Shown here one piece after another: positions 11,088 through 23,220 of a stretch of 64,000 nucleotides of DNA. Positions within the stretch are counted from its first letter, which is position 1. Every line of letters begins with the position of its first letter. The stretch comes from Pengzhenrongella sp031582905. Its GTDB lineage: Bacteria; Actinomycetota; Actinomycetes; Actinomycetales; Cellulomonadaceae. Where the stretch lies: assembly GCF_031582905.1 (NCBI RefSeq), contig NZ_CP133990.1, forward strand, positions 62,001 to 126,000. The letters run 5' to 3'. Made by a program: the position numbers and the translations under genes. The notes under the pieces were generated by a model, which worked only from the letters and a program-made list of their open reading frames with translations, was not told where the DNA came from and did not search any database.

Positions 11088-11809
11088 ATGGAGCGACGAC
11101 GTGTGCAGGACCGTCTGGTCGGGGCGGCCGTCGCCGTCGGGGTGCTGGTCCTGGTCGCGGTGGTCGGGCTGTGGTGGGTCACCGACCCGGTCGCCGACGA
11201 GCCCGCGTCGCCCCCGAGGGTGACCTCGGACAGCACCGGCGGCACCGGCGGCACCGGCGGCACCGGCTCACCGGTGGGCGTCGACCCGCCGTCGGACCTC
11301 GCGGCGGGAGAGACCTGGCTCGGTGACTTCACGCTGGACGCGGGTGCGCTCGCCACCCCGGACTCGCGGCTGCGCGACGTGCGCGCGGTCGGCACCGACG
11401 CGCGCACCGGGCCGGACGGGGTGACCGTCGGGACGCTCGCGGTGGACGCCACGGTGCCGTTCGACGTGGTCGCCGACGGGATCGGGGGCGGACCACGATC
11501 CGCGCCACCGACGACCCGTCGCAGGCGACCGTCGTCCGGACCGTCGAGATCGCGGGCCGCGAGCTGCGCGTGGCCGCCACCGGCACGATCGAGGTGGAGC
11601 GCGGGCGCCTGGTCATCGAGCCGCGGTCGGTGGACATCGGCGGCCCGGACCTCCTCTCCGGAGCGCTCGGTGGGATCGCGCGCCGCCTGGTGACGATCGA
11701 CCAGGACGTCGAGGGCCTGCCGGAGGGCCTCGTCCTGCAGGACGTCGTCGTGCAGGACGACGGCTTCCGCGCGACGCTGCGCGGCGACGACGTCGTGCTC
11801 GCGCAGTAG
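11088..11809 (+). CDS. DUF2993 (LmeA-like) membrane-anchored protein (one frame break)
   Basis: The 240-residue product has one N-terminal membrane helix (VGAAVAVGVLVLVAVVGLWW) and a GGT-repeat linker, then an exported domain. The C-terminal half (RLVIEPRSVDIGG, GLPEGLVLQDVVVQDDGFRA) is typical of DUF2993/LmeA proteins; mycobacterial LmeA binds phospholipid and helps make lipomannan. The frame breaks at the G5 run 11484-11488; one more G gives GIGGRTTIRATDD and joins the halves. The ATG at 11088 is the natural start before the helix. The role in this organism is inferred from the family only. Confidence 0.72.
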
Positions 11810-11884
11810 GTCGTTCGCGCACGGGTCTGGCGCGCTGCGGCAGAGCGACCGCGGGACGCCCCGGGTGACGCGGCCGGCGAGGGC

Positions 11885-13905
<2,021 letters not shown>

Positions 13906-15103
13906 GCCGGTCGGAGGACGTCAGCGGAGGCAGGTAGTGCGTCCCGGTGACGATCGTCTGCGCGGTCAGGGCCGCCTCGAGCTCGATCGTCCGGGCGACC
14001 AGCGCGCGGGTGACGTCGTCGGGGGCCGCGGCGAGCAGCTCGGCGTGACGCCACGCGGACTCGCGCCACGTCTGCAGCACCTGCAGGAGGGCGGTGTAGC
14101 CGACGCCGTACGGCGTCCACGGGACCCGCACGGTGGGGTCGAGGTCGGCGGCGATCTCGGCGACGAGCGGCTCGACGACCCCGTTGAGCATGCGGTTGAT
14201 CCGGTCGTGGTCCACCTTGCGGCTCGTGCCGTCCGGCGCCACCAGCCCGATCGCGGCCAGGGCGAACGGCAGGTCCCGGTTGACGTGGGCGTTCATCCCG
14301 AGCAGCAGGTCCCCGACGCCGGCGACCCGGCGGTCGTCCGCGGCGCCGAACGCGATCCGCCACGCGGGTGGCACCCGCTCGGCCCGGCCGGCCGACCAGG
14401 CGTCCCACGCGTCGAAGTACATCTTGGCGAAGACGACGTCCTGGTGGTTGACGAAGGACGGGTCACGCAGGAACCCCGGCGTCAGCGCTGCGTCGAGGTA
14501 GCTCTCCGTCGTGCGCAGGTAGGCCAGCCCGAACACCGCCCCGTGCGAGCAGTCCGCGACCAACGGCTCGAGGCGGCGCTCCATCTCGCGGATCGTGCGG
14601 CGCACGCAGGACGTCCGGCCCGCCACGCAGTCGTCCGCGCTCGTCGGGGAGAACTGCCAGGCGAGGGCGGGCAGGGTCGCCGTCCACCCGACGAACGGCG
14701 GGTCCTCGGTGGCTGCGGCCGCCACGGAGTGTGGGGCGGCGAGGGCGGGAGGGGAGGCGGTGGCGGCGGTGCCCGCGCGGGCGGACGTCGCCGCCGTGGC
14801 CCCTGCCGGCAGCGCGGGCGCGGTGATCGCGAGTGCCGCGAGGGTCGCCACGACCGCTGCGCGGCGTGGTCGCCGCGACCTGCGGCGACGGTCTGCTCCA
14901 GGCATCTCGGCTCCGTCCCTGCGCAGCGACGCCGGTCCGCGTCGCGCCCTCGTCGTCGGTGCACGCCGGTCCACGTCGACCTCGATCGACCCTAGCCGGG
15001 GGCGCCCGGATCGGCTCGACGGGCCGGTGACGGCCGGGCGCACGCCCGGCAGGTGTGGTGAGGTCGGTGGCGACCCGGAAGCCCCACGGACGCGAGGTGC
15101 GAG

Positions 15104-16584
15104 ATGACCAGGCCTGTCGACGACGTCGGACTCGGTGCGGCGCAGGACCCGCTGGTCGTGGCGCTCGACGTCGGGTCGACGGCGAGCCGCGGCGGGGTCT
15201 ACGACGCGACCGGACGACCGGTCACCGGGCTGCAGCACAAGGTGCCGCACGCCTTCACGACGGCCCCGGACGGCACCTCCGAGATCGACCCCGACGCGGT
15301 CGTCGCGGAGATCGAGGAGATCCTCGACGCGCTCACCCGCGACCCGGCGCTCGGCACCCGGATCGCCGGGGTCGCGATGGACACCTTCGCGGCGTCCCTG
15401 CTCGCGGTGGACGCCGACGGTCGCCCGCTGACCGGGTGCCTGACGTACGCCGACTCCCGCTGCGCCGGTGAGGTCGCGGCGCTGCGGGCCGAGCTGGACG
15501 AGCACGCCGTCCAGCAGCGCACCGGCACCCGGATCCACACGAGCTACCACGCGCCGCGGCTGCGGTGGCTCGCCGGTGCGGACCCACGGACCTTCGCCGC
15601 AGCCGCGGGCTGGTGGTCGCTCGGGGAGTACGTGCTGCACCGCCTCACGGGGGTGGACGCGGCCGGGACCGCCACCGCCGCGTGGACGGGCCTGCTCGAC
15701 CGGCGCACCGGCGAGCTCGACGCCGAGCTGCTCGCGGCGGCCGGGGTGCGGCCCGAGCAGTTCTCCCCCGGCACGACGTCGACGACCCGGTGCACCCGAC
15801 CCACGGCGTGCGGTGGCCGGCGCTCGCGGACGCCGTGTGGTTCCCGGCGATCGCCGACGGCTTCGCGAGCAACGTCGGCGCCGGCGCGACCGATCCCGGC
15901 GTCATGGCGGCCGCCACGGCGACCAGCGGCGCGATGCGGGTGCTGTTGGACGGCCCCGCCGACCCGCTGCCGTTCGGGCTGTGGAACTACCGCGTCGGCG
16001 CGCACCGGTCCCTCCTGGGCGGAGCGCTCAACGACGTGGGCCGCGCGATCAGCTGGGCGCAGAGCACCTTCGACGTCGGCCGCGACCGCGCCTCGGTGCT
16101 GTCCGCGGCGCCGTCGTCGGGCACGCCGCTCGTGCTGCCGTACCTGACCGGGGAGCGCGCCCCGGGCTGGGTGGCGGACGCCCGTGCGGTGCTCGCGGGG
16201 GTCACCGCGTCCACCGACGGCGACGACCTCTTCCGCGGGACGGTCGAGGGCATCGCGATGACCTACGCCCGGGTCGCCGCCGAGCTCGCCCCCGCCGCGC
16301 CGGACGCCGCGCAGATCATGGCGTCCGGCCGGGTCAGCAACGACCAGCCCGATTGGTTGCAGATCCTCGCCGACGTCCTGGGCCGGCCGGTCACGCACGT
16401 GACGCTCAAGCGGTCGACGCTGCGGGGGACCGCCCTGCTCGCCCTGGACGTCCTGGCGCCGGACGTCCCGCGCGCCCCGCGGGCGACCGGCGCGACGTAC
16501 GAGCCGGTCCCCGATCGTGCCGACCACTACGCCGAGCGCCGGGCGCGCTTCGGCGCGGTGTACGACGCCGTCGTGGCGCGCTGA
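15104..16584 (+). CDS. FGGY-family sugar kinase, gluconokinase-like (one frame break)
   Basis: About 493 residues. It has the N-terminal phosphate motif DVGSTASRGG and the FGGY C-terminal motif region (IMASGRVSNDQPDWLQILADVL). The substrate-side sequence (GLQHKVPHAFTTAPDGTSEID) is like FGGY gluconate/xylulose kinases of actinomycetes, which phosphorylate the sugar with ATP. The frame breaks at the C5 run 15765-15769; adding a C gives FSPRHDVDDPVHPTHGVRW. The ATG at 15104 follows a purine-rich site. It has no sugar-pathway neighbours, so the substrate remains uncertain. Confidence 0.75.
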
Positions 16585-16594
16585 CGCGCACGCG

Positions 16595-17608
16595 TCACCC
16601 CACCCGGACGTCCCGCGGGAAGAGCCGGGCCAGGACGTCGGCGAGCGTGACCACCCCGACGAAGGCGCCGCCGTCGGTCGCGACCGCGAGGTGGTTGCGG
16701 GACTCGCGCATCGCGGTCAGCGCGCTGTGCACCGCCATGCCCGCCTCGACCGTGAAGACCGGGCGCATGAGGTCGGCCGCCGGGCGGTCGTCGGGCTCGG
16801 TCAGCGTGTCGCGCACGTGGATCACGCCCTGGACCGACCCGGCGACCCCGACCAGGACGCGCAGGTGGCCCGACGCGCGGGTCGCGGCCCGGACGTCCTC
16901 GACCGTGGCGTCCGACGCGACCGCTGTCGGCCGTGCGCCCGGACGGAGCAGGTCGCGGACGGTGAGCGACTGCAGGTCCAGCGCACCGGCCAGCTGGGCG
17001 GAGTAGCTCGCGTCCAGCGCCCCGACGTTGGTCGAGTGCTCGAGCAGGTGCCGCAGGTCCTCCGGGCTCTGGCCGGTCGCCAGCTCGTTGGCCGGCTCGA
17101 CGCCCACCCGTCGCAGGCACCAGTTGGCCATCTCGTTGAGCGCGACCAGCAGCGGCCGGGTGAAGAACATGAACGCGCGCATGGGCAGCGCCAGGACGGT
17201 CGCCGACGTCTCCGGGTGCGCGATCGCCCACGACTTGGGTGCCATCTCGCCCACGACGAGGTGCAGGAAGGTCACGACGACCAGCGCGAGCACGAACCCG
17301 GCGACGTCGGCCAGCCACAGCACGACGCCCCAGGACTCGAAGATCGGGGTCAGCCAGTAGTGGACCGCCGGCTTGGTCAGGGCGCCGAGGGCGAGCGTGC
17401 AGGCGGTGATGCCGAGCTGGGAGCCGGCGAGCAGCACCGTGAGCTCGGTCGAGCTGCGCAGCGCGGCGCGCGCGGAGCGGCTGGTCGCGGCGGCGTCCTC
17501 GAGGCGGTGCCGGCGCGCGGCGAGCAGCGCGAACTCGACGGCGACGAAGAAGGCGCTGAGCGCGATCAGGCCCGCGGTGACCAGGGTGAAGACGATCGGG
17601 TCGCTCAT
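16595..17608 (-). CDS. CNNM/CBS-domain membrane protein (shorter paralogue)
   Basis: This 337-residue protein has a CNNM transmembrane domain (residues 1-190, about four helices, with VGEMAPKSWAIAHPE) followed by a CBS pair (LMRPVFTVEAGMAVHSALTAM). The family includes hemolysin-C-like proteins and bacterial CorC/MpfA-type Mg2+ exporters. It lacks the C-terminal CorC_HlyC domain present in its upstream partner. Its ATG overlaps the partner's stop codon as ATGA (17605-17608), so the two are translationally coupled and may form a heteromer. Ion specificity is inferred. Confidence 0.85.
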   Translation of the reverse strand: MSDPIVFTLVTAGLIALSAFFVAVEFALLAARRHRLEDAAATSRSARAALRSSTELTVLLAGSQLGITACTLALGALTKPAVHYWLTPIFESWGVVLWLADVAGFVLALVVVTFLHLVVGEMAPKSWAIAHPETSATVLALPMRAFMFFTRPLLVALNEMANWCLRRVGVEPANELATGQSPEDLRHLLEHSTNVGALDASYSAQLAGALDLQSLTVRDLLRPGARPTAVASDATVEDVRAATRASGHLRVLVGVAGSVQGVIHVRDTLTEPDDRPAADLMRPVFTVEAGMAVHSALTAMRESRNHLAVATDGGAFVGVVTLADVLARLFPRDVRVG

Positions 17609-19014
17609 CGGTGGGCCCCCTGGGCGTCGGTGCGGGCGGCGTGGTCGGCGCGGGCGGCCGGGACGGCCGGCACCGCGGGGACGGTCACCCGGACCGTCGC
17701 GGGGACGTGCCGCTCGATGGCCAGGACCTCGACGCGCATCCACACCGGGGCGGGCGGGTCGGCGAGAGCCAGGTCGGCGGGGTCGGGCGGGAGCTCGAGC
17801 TCGACGGTGGTGCCGACGTCCGGCAGCGCACCGTGCCGCTCGATCACCAGGCCGGCGATCGTCTCGTAGTCGTCGCGCGGCAGGTCGTGCCCGACGGCGC
17901 GCTCGACCTCGTCGATGTGGACGTCACCGGCCATGACCCAGGTGCCGTCGTCCGCGACCGGCAGGACGTCGGGCTCGGCCGGGTCGTGCTCGTCGGTGAT
18001 CTCCCCGACCAGCTCCTCGGCGAGGTCCTCGAGGGTGATGACGCCCGCGAAGCCGCCGTACTCGTCGACGACGCACGCCATCTGGTTGCGGGACTCGGCC
18101 AGGAGGCGCAGGACGTCCGGCAGGGTCATCGCCGTGGGGACCATGACCGCGGGCCGGATGAGGCCGGTCAGGGCGGCCGTGTCGGCGTGCACGCCGACGA
18201 GGACGTCCTGGAGGTGCACCACGCCGACGACCTGGTCGTCGTCGTCCAGCACGGGGTAGCGCGAGTGCCCGGTGCTCATGAGCTCGCGGACCTGGCCGAC
18301 ATGGTCGCCCGTGCGGACGACGTCGACCCGGGCGCGGGGGATCATCGCGTGCTCCACGTCGCGCTCCGGGAAGTCCAGGATGCGGTCGAGCAGGAGCGAG
18401 AGCTCCTCGGGCAGGTCACCGCTCTCGCGCGAGTCGGCGACGATGTGCTCGAGGTCGCGGACCGTCGCGGAGTGCTCGACGTCGTGCACCGGTTCGATGC
18501 GCAGGGCCCGCAGCAGGACGTTGGAGGCGTGGTCGAAGACCTGGATGAGCCAGCCGAAGGCCTTGAGGTACAGCGTCGTGGACGTCGCCAGGCGCAGCGC
18601 GACCGGCTCGGGCCGGGCGATCGCGAGGTTCTTCGGGAACAGCTCGCCGAAGAGCATCTGCACGAAGGTCGAGAGCACCAGGGCGAGCACCGTCCCGATG
18701 GCGATGCCGACGCCGGTGGGCACGCCTACACCGCCGAGGGCCGTGCCCAGCGACTCGCCGATCAGCGGCTCGGCGACGTACCCGACCAGCAGCCCGGTGA
18801 CCGTGATGCCGAGCTGGGCCCCGGAGAGCATGAAGGACGTGCGTCGCGTGACGGCCAGCGCCCGCTTGGACGACGGGTCACCGGCCGCGGCCCGGGCGCT
18901 CAACCGTGACCGGTCGACGGCCATGTACGCGAACTCCTGCGCCACGAAGTAGCCGGTGGCCGCGGTGATCGCGAGCACCACGAGGATGCCCAGGAGCAGG
19001 GACAGCACCCACAT
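17605..19014 (-). CDS. CNNM/CBS/CorC_HlyC membrane protein
   Basis: This 469-residue protein has an N-terminal CNNM domain with about four helices (including FGELFPKNLAIARPEP), a CBS pair (about 215-335; AMIPRARVDVVRTGD, VDEYGGFAGVITLEDL) and a C-terminal CorC_HlyC domain (WVMAGDVHIDEVERAVG). Such proteins are linked to Mg2+/Co2+ export and older 'hemolysin' annotations. The ATG at 19014 has a GAGGGGGAA ribosome site. It is first in a two-gene operon with the shorter paralogue through an ATGA overlap. Confidence 0.87.
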   Translation of the reverse strand: MWVLSLLLGILVVLAITAATGYFVAQEFAYMAVDRSRLSARAAAGDPSSKRALAVTRRTSFMLSGAQLGITVTGLLVGYVAEPLIGESLGTALGGVGVPTGVGIAIGTVLALVLSTFVQMLFGELFPKNLAIARPEPVALRLATSTTLYLKAFGWLIQVFDHASNVLLRALRIEPVHDVEHSATVRDLEHIVADSRESGDLPEELSLLLDRILDFPERDVEHAMIPRARVDVVRTGDHVGQVRELMSTGHSRYPVLDDDDQVVGVVHLQDVLVGVHADTAALTGLIRPAVMVPTAMTLPDVLRLLAESRNQMACVVDEYGGFAGVITLEDLAEELVGEITDEHDPAEPDVLPVADDGTWVMAGDVHIDEVERAVGHDLPRDDYETIAGLVIERHGALPDVGTTVELELPPDPADLALADPPAPVWMRVEVLAIERHVPATVRVTVPAVPAVPAARADHAARTDAQGAHR

Positions 19015-19195
19015 CAGTGGTTCCCCCTCTCGCCACGTCGTCTGCGTGCGGCTCGAGGGGGCTCGTACTGTCGCTGTCCATCTCTCTCCAGGGTCGGTGA
19101 CGTCGGTCCACGGTGCCAACGCCCTGCGGGGCGCGCCGGTTCCGTCGGACGAGGGTATGCCGCCGGGTTAGCGGGACCGACTCACCAGCTCTTGT

Positions 19196-19230
19196 TTCGA
19201 GGCGCTTCTATATAGACTAGATTCGAAGCA
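19196..19230 (+). promoter_or_regulatory. AT-rich ars promoter with candidate ArsR operator
   Basis: A rare AT-rich patch holds CTATATAG (perfect dyad), a -10-like TAGACT (19213-19218) and TTCGAA. Five-base arms GCTTC (19204-19208) and GAAGC (19225-19229) enclose it. It sits about 70 bases before the ars genes, where the ArsR encoded just downstream would be expected to bind. Confidence 0.5.
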
Positions 19231-19299
19231 GTACCACCTCACGTCCCCGTGTTCCCTCTCGTGCACCGCGGGCGTGTCACCAGCAGGGAGGAACCTCCA

Positions 19300-20424
19300 G
19301 TGACGCACACAGTCGCCGTCCCCCGGCGGTCGGCTGCCGGACGGCTCTCGGGCCTCGACCGGTGGCTACCGGCCTGGATCGGGCTCGCGATGCTCGCCGG
19401 ACTGGCCCTGGGTCGGTTCGTTCCCGCCCTGGCCGACGTCCTGGCGCGTTTCGAGGTGGGCGGCATCTCGCTGCCGATCGGCGTCGGCCTGCTCGTGATG
19501 ATGTACCCCGTGCTGGCCAAGGTGCGGTACGACCGTGTCGCCGCCGTGACGGGTGATCGCCGCCTGCTGGTCAGCTCGCTCGTCCTCAACTGGGTCGTCG
19601 GGCCGGCGCTCATGTTCGCCCTGGCCTGGGCGCTGCTCCCGGACCTGCCCGAGTACCGGACCGGCCTCATCATCGTCGGGCTCGCCCGGTGCATCGCCAT
19701 GGTGGTGATCTGGAACGACCTGGCGTGCGGGGACCGGGAGGCCGCCGCGGTGCTGGTCGCGGTCAACTCCGTGTTCCAGGTCGTCGCGTTCGCCCTCCTC
19801 GGCTGGTTCTACCTCACCGTGCTCCCCGGGTGGCTGGGGTGGGACACCCAGGGGCTGGACGTCTCCGTCGGGCAGATCGCGGTCAACGTCCTGGTGTTCC
19901 TCGGGGTCCCTCTCGTCGCGGGCTTCGCGTCCCGCGCGGTGGGGGAGCGCGTGCGAGGGCGGGACTGGTACGAGGCCGTCTTCGTCCCACGGGTCGGCCC
20001 GTGGGCGCTGTACGGGCTGCTGTTCACGATCGTGCTGCTGTTCGCCCTGCAGGGCGATGCGGTGACCCGCAACCCGCTCGACGTCGTGCGCATCGCGCTC
20101 CCGCTGCTGGCCTACTTCGCCCTCATGTGGGGCGCCGGTCTCGCGACCGGGAGGGCGCTGGGGCTGGGGTACGCGCGGTCGACGACCCTGGCGTTCACCG
20201 CGGCGGGCAACAACTTCGAGCTCGCGATCGCGGTGGCGATCGGCACGTTCGGCGCCACGTCCGGGCAGGCCCTGGCGGGGGTCGTCGGGCCGCTGATCGA
20301 GGTTCCCGTGCTCGTCGGCCTGGTCTACGTCTCCCTGTGGGCCGCCCGCCGGTGGTTCGCGACCGACCCGTATGCCACCGCGCCGGACGTCACCGTCCCG
20401 GTCCACGAGGAGGCCCCGCGATGA
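19300..20424 (+). CDS. acr3: ACR3-type arsenite efflux permease
   Basis: This 374-residue membrane protein has about ten helices. The ACR3 signature with its functional cysteine is clear in GLARCIAMVVIWNDLACGDRE (around 128-148), as is the conserved FTAAGNNFELAIAVAIG near the C-terminus. ACR3 exports As(III), and in some species Sb(III), using proton motive force. The start is GTG 19300, seven bases after GGGAGGA; an upstream in-frame ATG at 19249 lacks a site. The stop overlaps the next gene's start as ATGA, so it forms an operon with the ArsR-ArsC fusion and arsC. Confidence 0.93.
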   Translation: MTHTVAVPRRSAAGRLSGLDRWLPAWIGLAMLAGLALGRFVPALADVLARFEVGGISLPIGVGLLVMMYPVLAKVRYDRVAAVTGDRRLLVSSLVLNWVVGPALMFALAWALLPDLPEYRTGLIIVGLARCIAMVVIWNDLACGDREAAAVLVAVNSVFQVVAFALLGWFYLTVLPGWLGWDTQGLDVSVGQIAVNVLVFLGVPLVAGFASRAVGERVRGRDWYEAVFVPRVGPWALYGLLFTIVLLFALQGDAVTRNPLDVVRIALPLLAYFALMWGAGLATGRALGLGYARSTTLAFTAAGNNFELAIAVAIGTFGATSGQALAGVVGPLIEVPVLVGLVYVSLWAARRWFATDPYATAPDVTVPVHEEAPR

Positions 20425-21512
20425 CCACCGTGACCCCGCCACCGCCGTCGTCCACCTCCGCCGCCGACCCCGGCTGCGCCCCCACTGAGGCCCGTGCCAT
20501 GGGCCCGGACGTCGCGGGGCAGGTCGCCGTCGTGCTCAAGGCCCTGGCGGACCCCCTGCGGCTGCGGATGCTGTCCTTCCTCACCGCCAGCGCCACCGGT
20601 GAGGCCTGCGTGTGCGACATCGCAGGGGTCGCCGACGTGTCGCAGTCGACCGTCTCGCACCACCTCAAGGTCCTCAAGGACGTCGGGCTCCTGACGTCCG
20701 AACGGCGCGGCACCTGGGTCTGGTACTCCGTCGTGCCCGAGGCGCGCCGTGCGGTCACCGCGCTGCTGGAGTCCTTCGCGCCGGCGGCCCTGGACGCCGC
20801 GCGGCACCGGGCGCAGCCCCTGGGCGGGCTGACCGACGTCGACGCGGCGCTGGCGCGGCTCGCCGACGACCTCGCCCCCGGTACTGCGCTGGACCCCGGC
20901 ACCGTCCTGCGCACGGTGCGCGAGTCCTACGCCGCGCTGGTGCGCAACGCCGGGGTCAGCGGTCATCTCGTCGCCCTCACCCGCCGGTTCGCCGAGCAGC
21001 GCCTCGCCGACCTGGCACGCACCGCAGCACCGCAGGCGCCGGGCCGCCCACCTCAGGTGCTGTTCGTCTGCGTCGCGAACGCCGGTCGGTCCCAGCTGGC
21101 CGCGGCGCTCCTGCGGCACCACGCCGGCAGTGCCGTGATCGCCCGCTCGGCCGGCTCCGCGCCCGCCGGAGCGGTGCACGACGCCGTCCGCCCTCTGCTG
21201 GGCGATCTCGGCGCCGACGACGCCTACCCCAAGCCACTGACCGACGACGCCGTCCGCGCTGCCGACGTCGTCGTCACGATGGGCTGTGGGGACACCTGCC
21301 CCGTGATCCCGAGGGTGCGGTACGAGGACTGGGTGGTCGGGGACCCGGCGCTCGCCTCGACCGACGGCGTCGCGGCGATCCGCGACGACCTCGACGCGCG
21401 GGTCCGCGCCCTGCTGGCCGATCTCGTCCCCGACCTGCCCCTGCCCGTGCGTCCGGACGGCGCCCGGCGCGACGACCACCCCGACCACCACCGCGACGAG
21501 GAGAACGAACCG
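20421..21512 (+). CDS. ArsR - three-helix - ArsC fusion (no stop before next arsC)
   Basis: The product joins an ArsR repressor (about 25-120; As-binding EACVCDI, HTH SQSTVSHHLKVLKDVG), a helical dimerisation segment common beside actinobacterial ArsC (TVLRTVRESYAALVRNAG, about 155-200), and a low-molecular-weight-phosphatase-fold arsenate reductase (215-340; P-loop CVANAGRS, then CGDTCP). The repressor would sense As(III) while the reductase makes it. No stop codon occurs before the ATG of the next arsC at 21513, which is in the same frame. The sequence as given therefore encodes ArsR-ArsC-ArsC. A His/Asp-rich joint (DDHPDHHRDEENEP) and the ribosome site GAGGAG separate the parts. Confidence 0.85.
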
Positions 21513-21991
21513 ATGAGCGACCTGCCCACCACCACCACCACGCCGAGCGCCCTGTTCGTCTGCGTGCACAACGCGGGCCGCTCGCAGATGGCCGCCGGGT
21601 TCCTGCGCCACCTGTCCGGCGGCAGCGTCGAGGTGCGGTCCGCCGGCTCGATGCCGGCCGACGCCATCAACCCCGTCGCGGTCGAGGCCATGCTCGAGGC
21701 CGGCATCGACATCCGTACCGAGCGCCCCAAGGTCCTCACGCCCGAGGCCGTCCAGGCCTCCGACGTCGTCATCACCATGGGCTGCGGGGACGTGTGCCCG
21801 ATCTACCCCGGCAAGCGGTACGAGGACTGGGCGCTCGCGGACCCCGCGGGGCAGGGGATCGACGCGGTGCGGCCGATCCGCGACGAGATCCGCGGTCGCG
21901 TGCTGGCGCTGCTCGACGAGCTCGGGGTCGAGCCCGTCGAGCAGCACGAGCCGGCCGAGCGCACGAGGGGCGTCGAGCCGCTCGAGGGTGA
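21513..21991 (+). CDS. arsC: Arsenate reductase, LMW-phosphatase type (end uncertain)
   Basis: The product starts MSDLPTTTTTPS and has the P-loop CVHNAGRSQ, the second cysteine pair CGDVCP and the RYEDWAL region. It should reduce arsenate to arsenite for export by ACR3, with thioredoxin or mycothiol as electron donor. The ATG 21513 has GAGGAG upstream and is in frame with the preceding fusion. The frame as read has no stop and would run antisense through terC. One extra G in the G4 run 21967-21970 gives a stop at 21991, five bases before the end of terC, and a 159-residue enzyme. Confidence 0.82.
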
Positions 21992-21995
21992 CCGC

Positions 21996-23033
21996 TCAGT
22001 GCGCGCCGGGCTCGGCGACGTGCGCCGAGTGCTGGGCGTCGCCGTCCTTGCCGCGGGTGGTGTAGAGGCTCGTCGCGGTGACCACCGCGAGCACCACGAG
22101 GATGACGACGAGCGAGAGCACCGTCGGGATCTCCGGGACGCCGGCCCACTCGCCGTGCGCCCAGTGCAGGACGAGCTTGACGCCGATGAACGCGAGGATC
22201 GTCGCGAGGCCGTAGCCGAGGTGGACGAGCTTGCTCAGTGCGCCCTGGAGCACGAAGTACAGCGCGCGCAGGCCGAGCAGGGCGAACGCGTTCGTGGCGA
22301 ACACGAGGTACGGGTCGCCGGTGATGCCGTAGACCGCCGGCACGGAGTCGACCGCGAAGACGACGTCGGTGGCGAAGACGGCGGCGACGACGACGGCGAG
22401 CGGCGTGAGGATCCGCCGGCCACCCTCCTTCACCGACAGGCGCGGGCCGCGGTAGTCGTCGGTCACGGGCATGACCCGGCGGATCAGCCGCACGGAGCGC
22501 ATCGTCGACACGTCGACCTCGTGGCCGGCGCCGGTGAGCTGGTCGCGCAGGATCTTCACCGCGGTGAGCAGGAGGATCACGCCGAACAGCAGGAACGCCC
22601 AGCTGAGGTTGGCCAGCACGGCCGCGCCGAGCGCGATGAAGATCCCGCGCAGCACGAGCGCACCGGCGATGCCGAAGAGGAGGACGCGCTGCTGGAGCAC
22701 GACCGGGACCGCGAACGCCGACAGCAAGAGCATGAAGACGAAGAGGTTGTCCACGGACAACGACTTCTCGACGAGGTACCCGGTGAGGTACTCGACGCCG
22801 GTGGTGGAGCCGTAGCGGGACCAGATCCAGGCGCCGAACCCGAGCGGCAGGGCGATGTAGAAGGCGCTCCACCCCAAGGCCTCGCGCATGGAGACCTCGT
22901 GCGGCTTGCGCGTCACGGCGAAGTCGAGGGCCAGCAGGGCCAGGACGCCGGCGATGGTCACCGCCCACAGCGAGGGGGTGGCGATGGTGGCCAGGACGTC
23001 GTCGGTCACGGCGACGGGGGCGAGATCGAGCAC
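21996..23033 (-). CDS. TerC/Alx-family membrane protein, probable Mn2+ exporter
   Basis: The 345-residue protein has about nine helices and the two acidic TerC motifs: SVDNLFVFMLL (around 93-103) and AVFATDVVFAVDSVPAVYGI (around 220). Alx and related TerC proteins export manganese, and some load it into secreted enzymes. GTG 23033 is preferred over upstream in-frame starts because it follows GGGAGACTCC and because the upstream stretch folds as a likely yybP-ykoY riboswitch. The C-terminal tail (GDAQHSAHVAEPGAH) is polar. Convergent with arsC, with a five-base gap after frame repair. Confidence 0.88.
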   Translation of the reverse strand: MLDLAPVAVTDDVLATIATPSLWAVTIAGVLALLALDFAVTRKPHEVSMREALGWSAFYIALPLGFGAWIWSRYGSTTGVEYLTGYLVEKSLSVDNLFVFMLLLSAFAVPVVLQQRVLLFGIAGALVLRGIFIALGAAVLANLSWAFLLFGVILLLTAVKILRDQLTGAGHEVDVSTMRSVRLIRRVMPVTDDYRGPRLSVKEGGRRILTPLAVVVAAVFATDVVFAVDSVPAVYGITGDPYLVFATNAFALLGLRALYFVLQGALSKLVHLGYGLATILAFIGVKLVLHWAHGEWAGVPEIPTVLSLVVILVVLAVVTATSLYTTRGKDGDAQHSAHVAEPGAH

Positions 23034-23054
23034 GGAGTCTCCCGGGATCGGTGG

Positions 23055-23150
23055 GGTCCCGAGGTCTCCTTCACCCTGAGCAGGGCCACCGTCCGAGGTC
23101 GCTGGTGCGCCGTACTGACCGGATCGGTGCTGGGAAGTACTCCCTCGCCC
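23055..23150 (-). promoter_or_regulatory. Probable yybP-ykoY manganese riboswitch upstream of terC
   Basis: On the minus strand a TATGCT -10 box (23155-23160) is followed by GGGCGAGGGAGTA, then GGTCAGTACG (23111-23120), a GCCCTG/CAGGG hairpin and GAAGGAGACCTCGGG (23058-23072). The GGGAGTA and GAGACC elements are flanked by complementary CGAGG and CCTCG. This matches the order of conserved parts in the yybP-ykoY element, which senses Mn2+ and commonly controls TerC/Alx genes. Confidence 0.65.
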
Positions 23151-23190
23151 GCGCAGCATAGGCAGGTGCCCGTGGGTCGCGCACCGTGGG

Positions 23191-23220
23191 CCGGGTCACG
23201 CCGGGTCACGCCGGGTCACG
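23191..23220. repeat. Three tandem CCGGGTCACG units
   Basis: Three exact 10-base copies lie at the 3' end of aztC; the last one contains its stop codon (TCA on the plus strand, 23216-23218). Confidence 0.8.
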
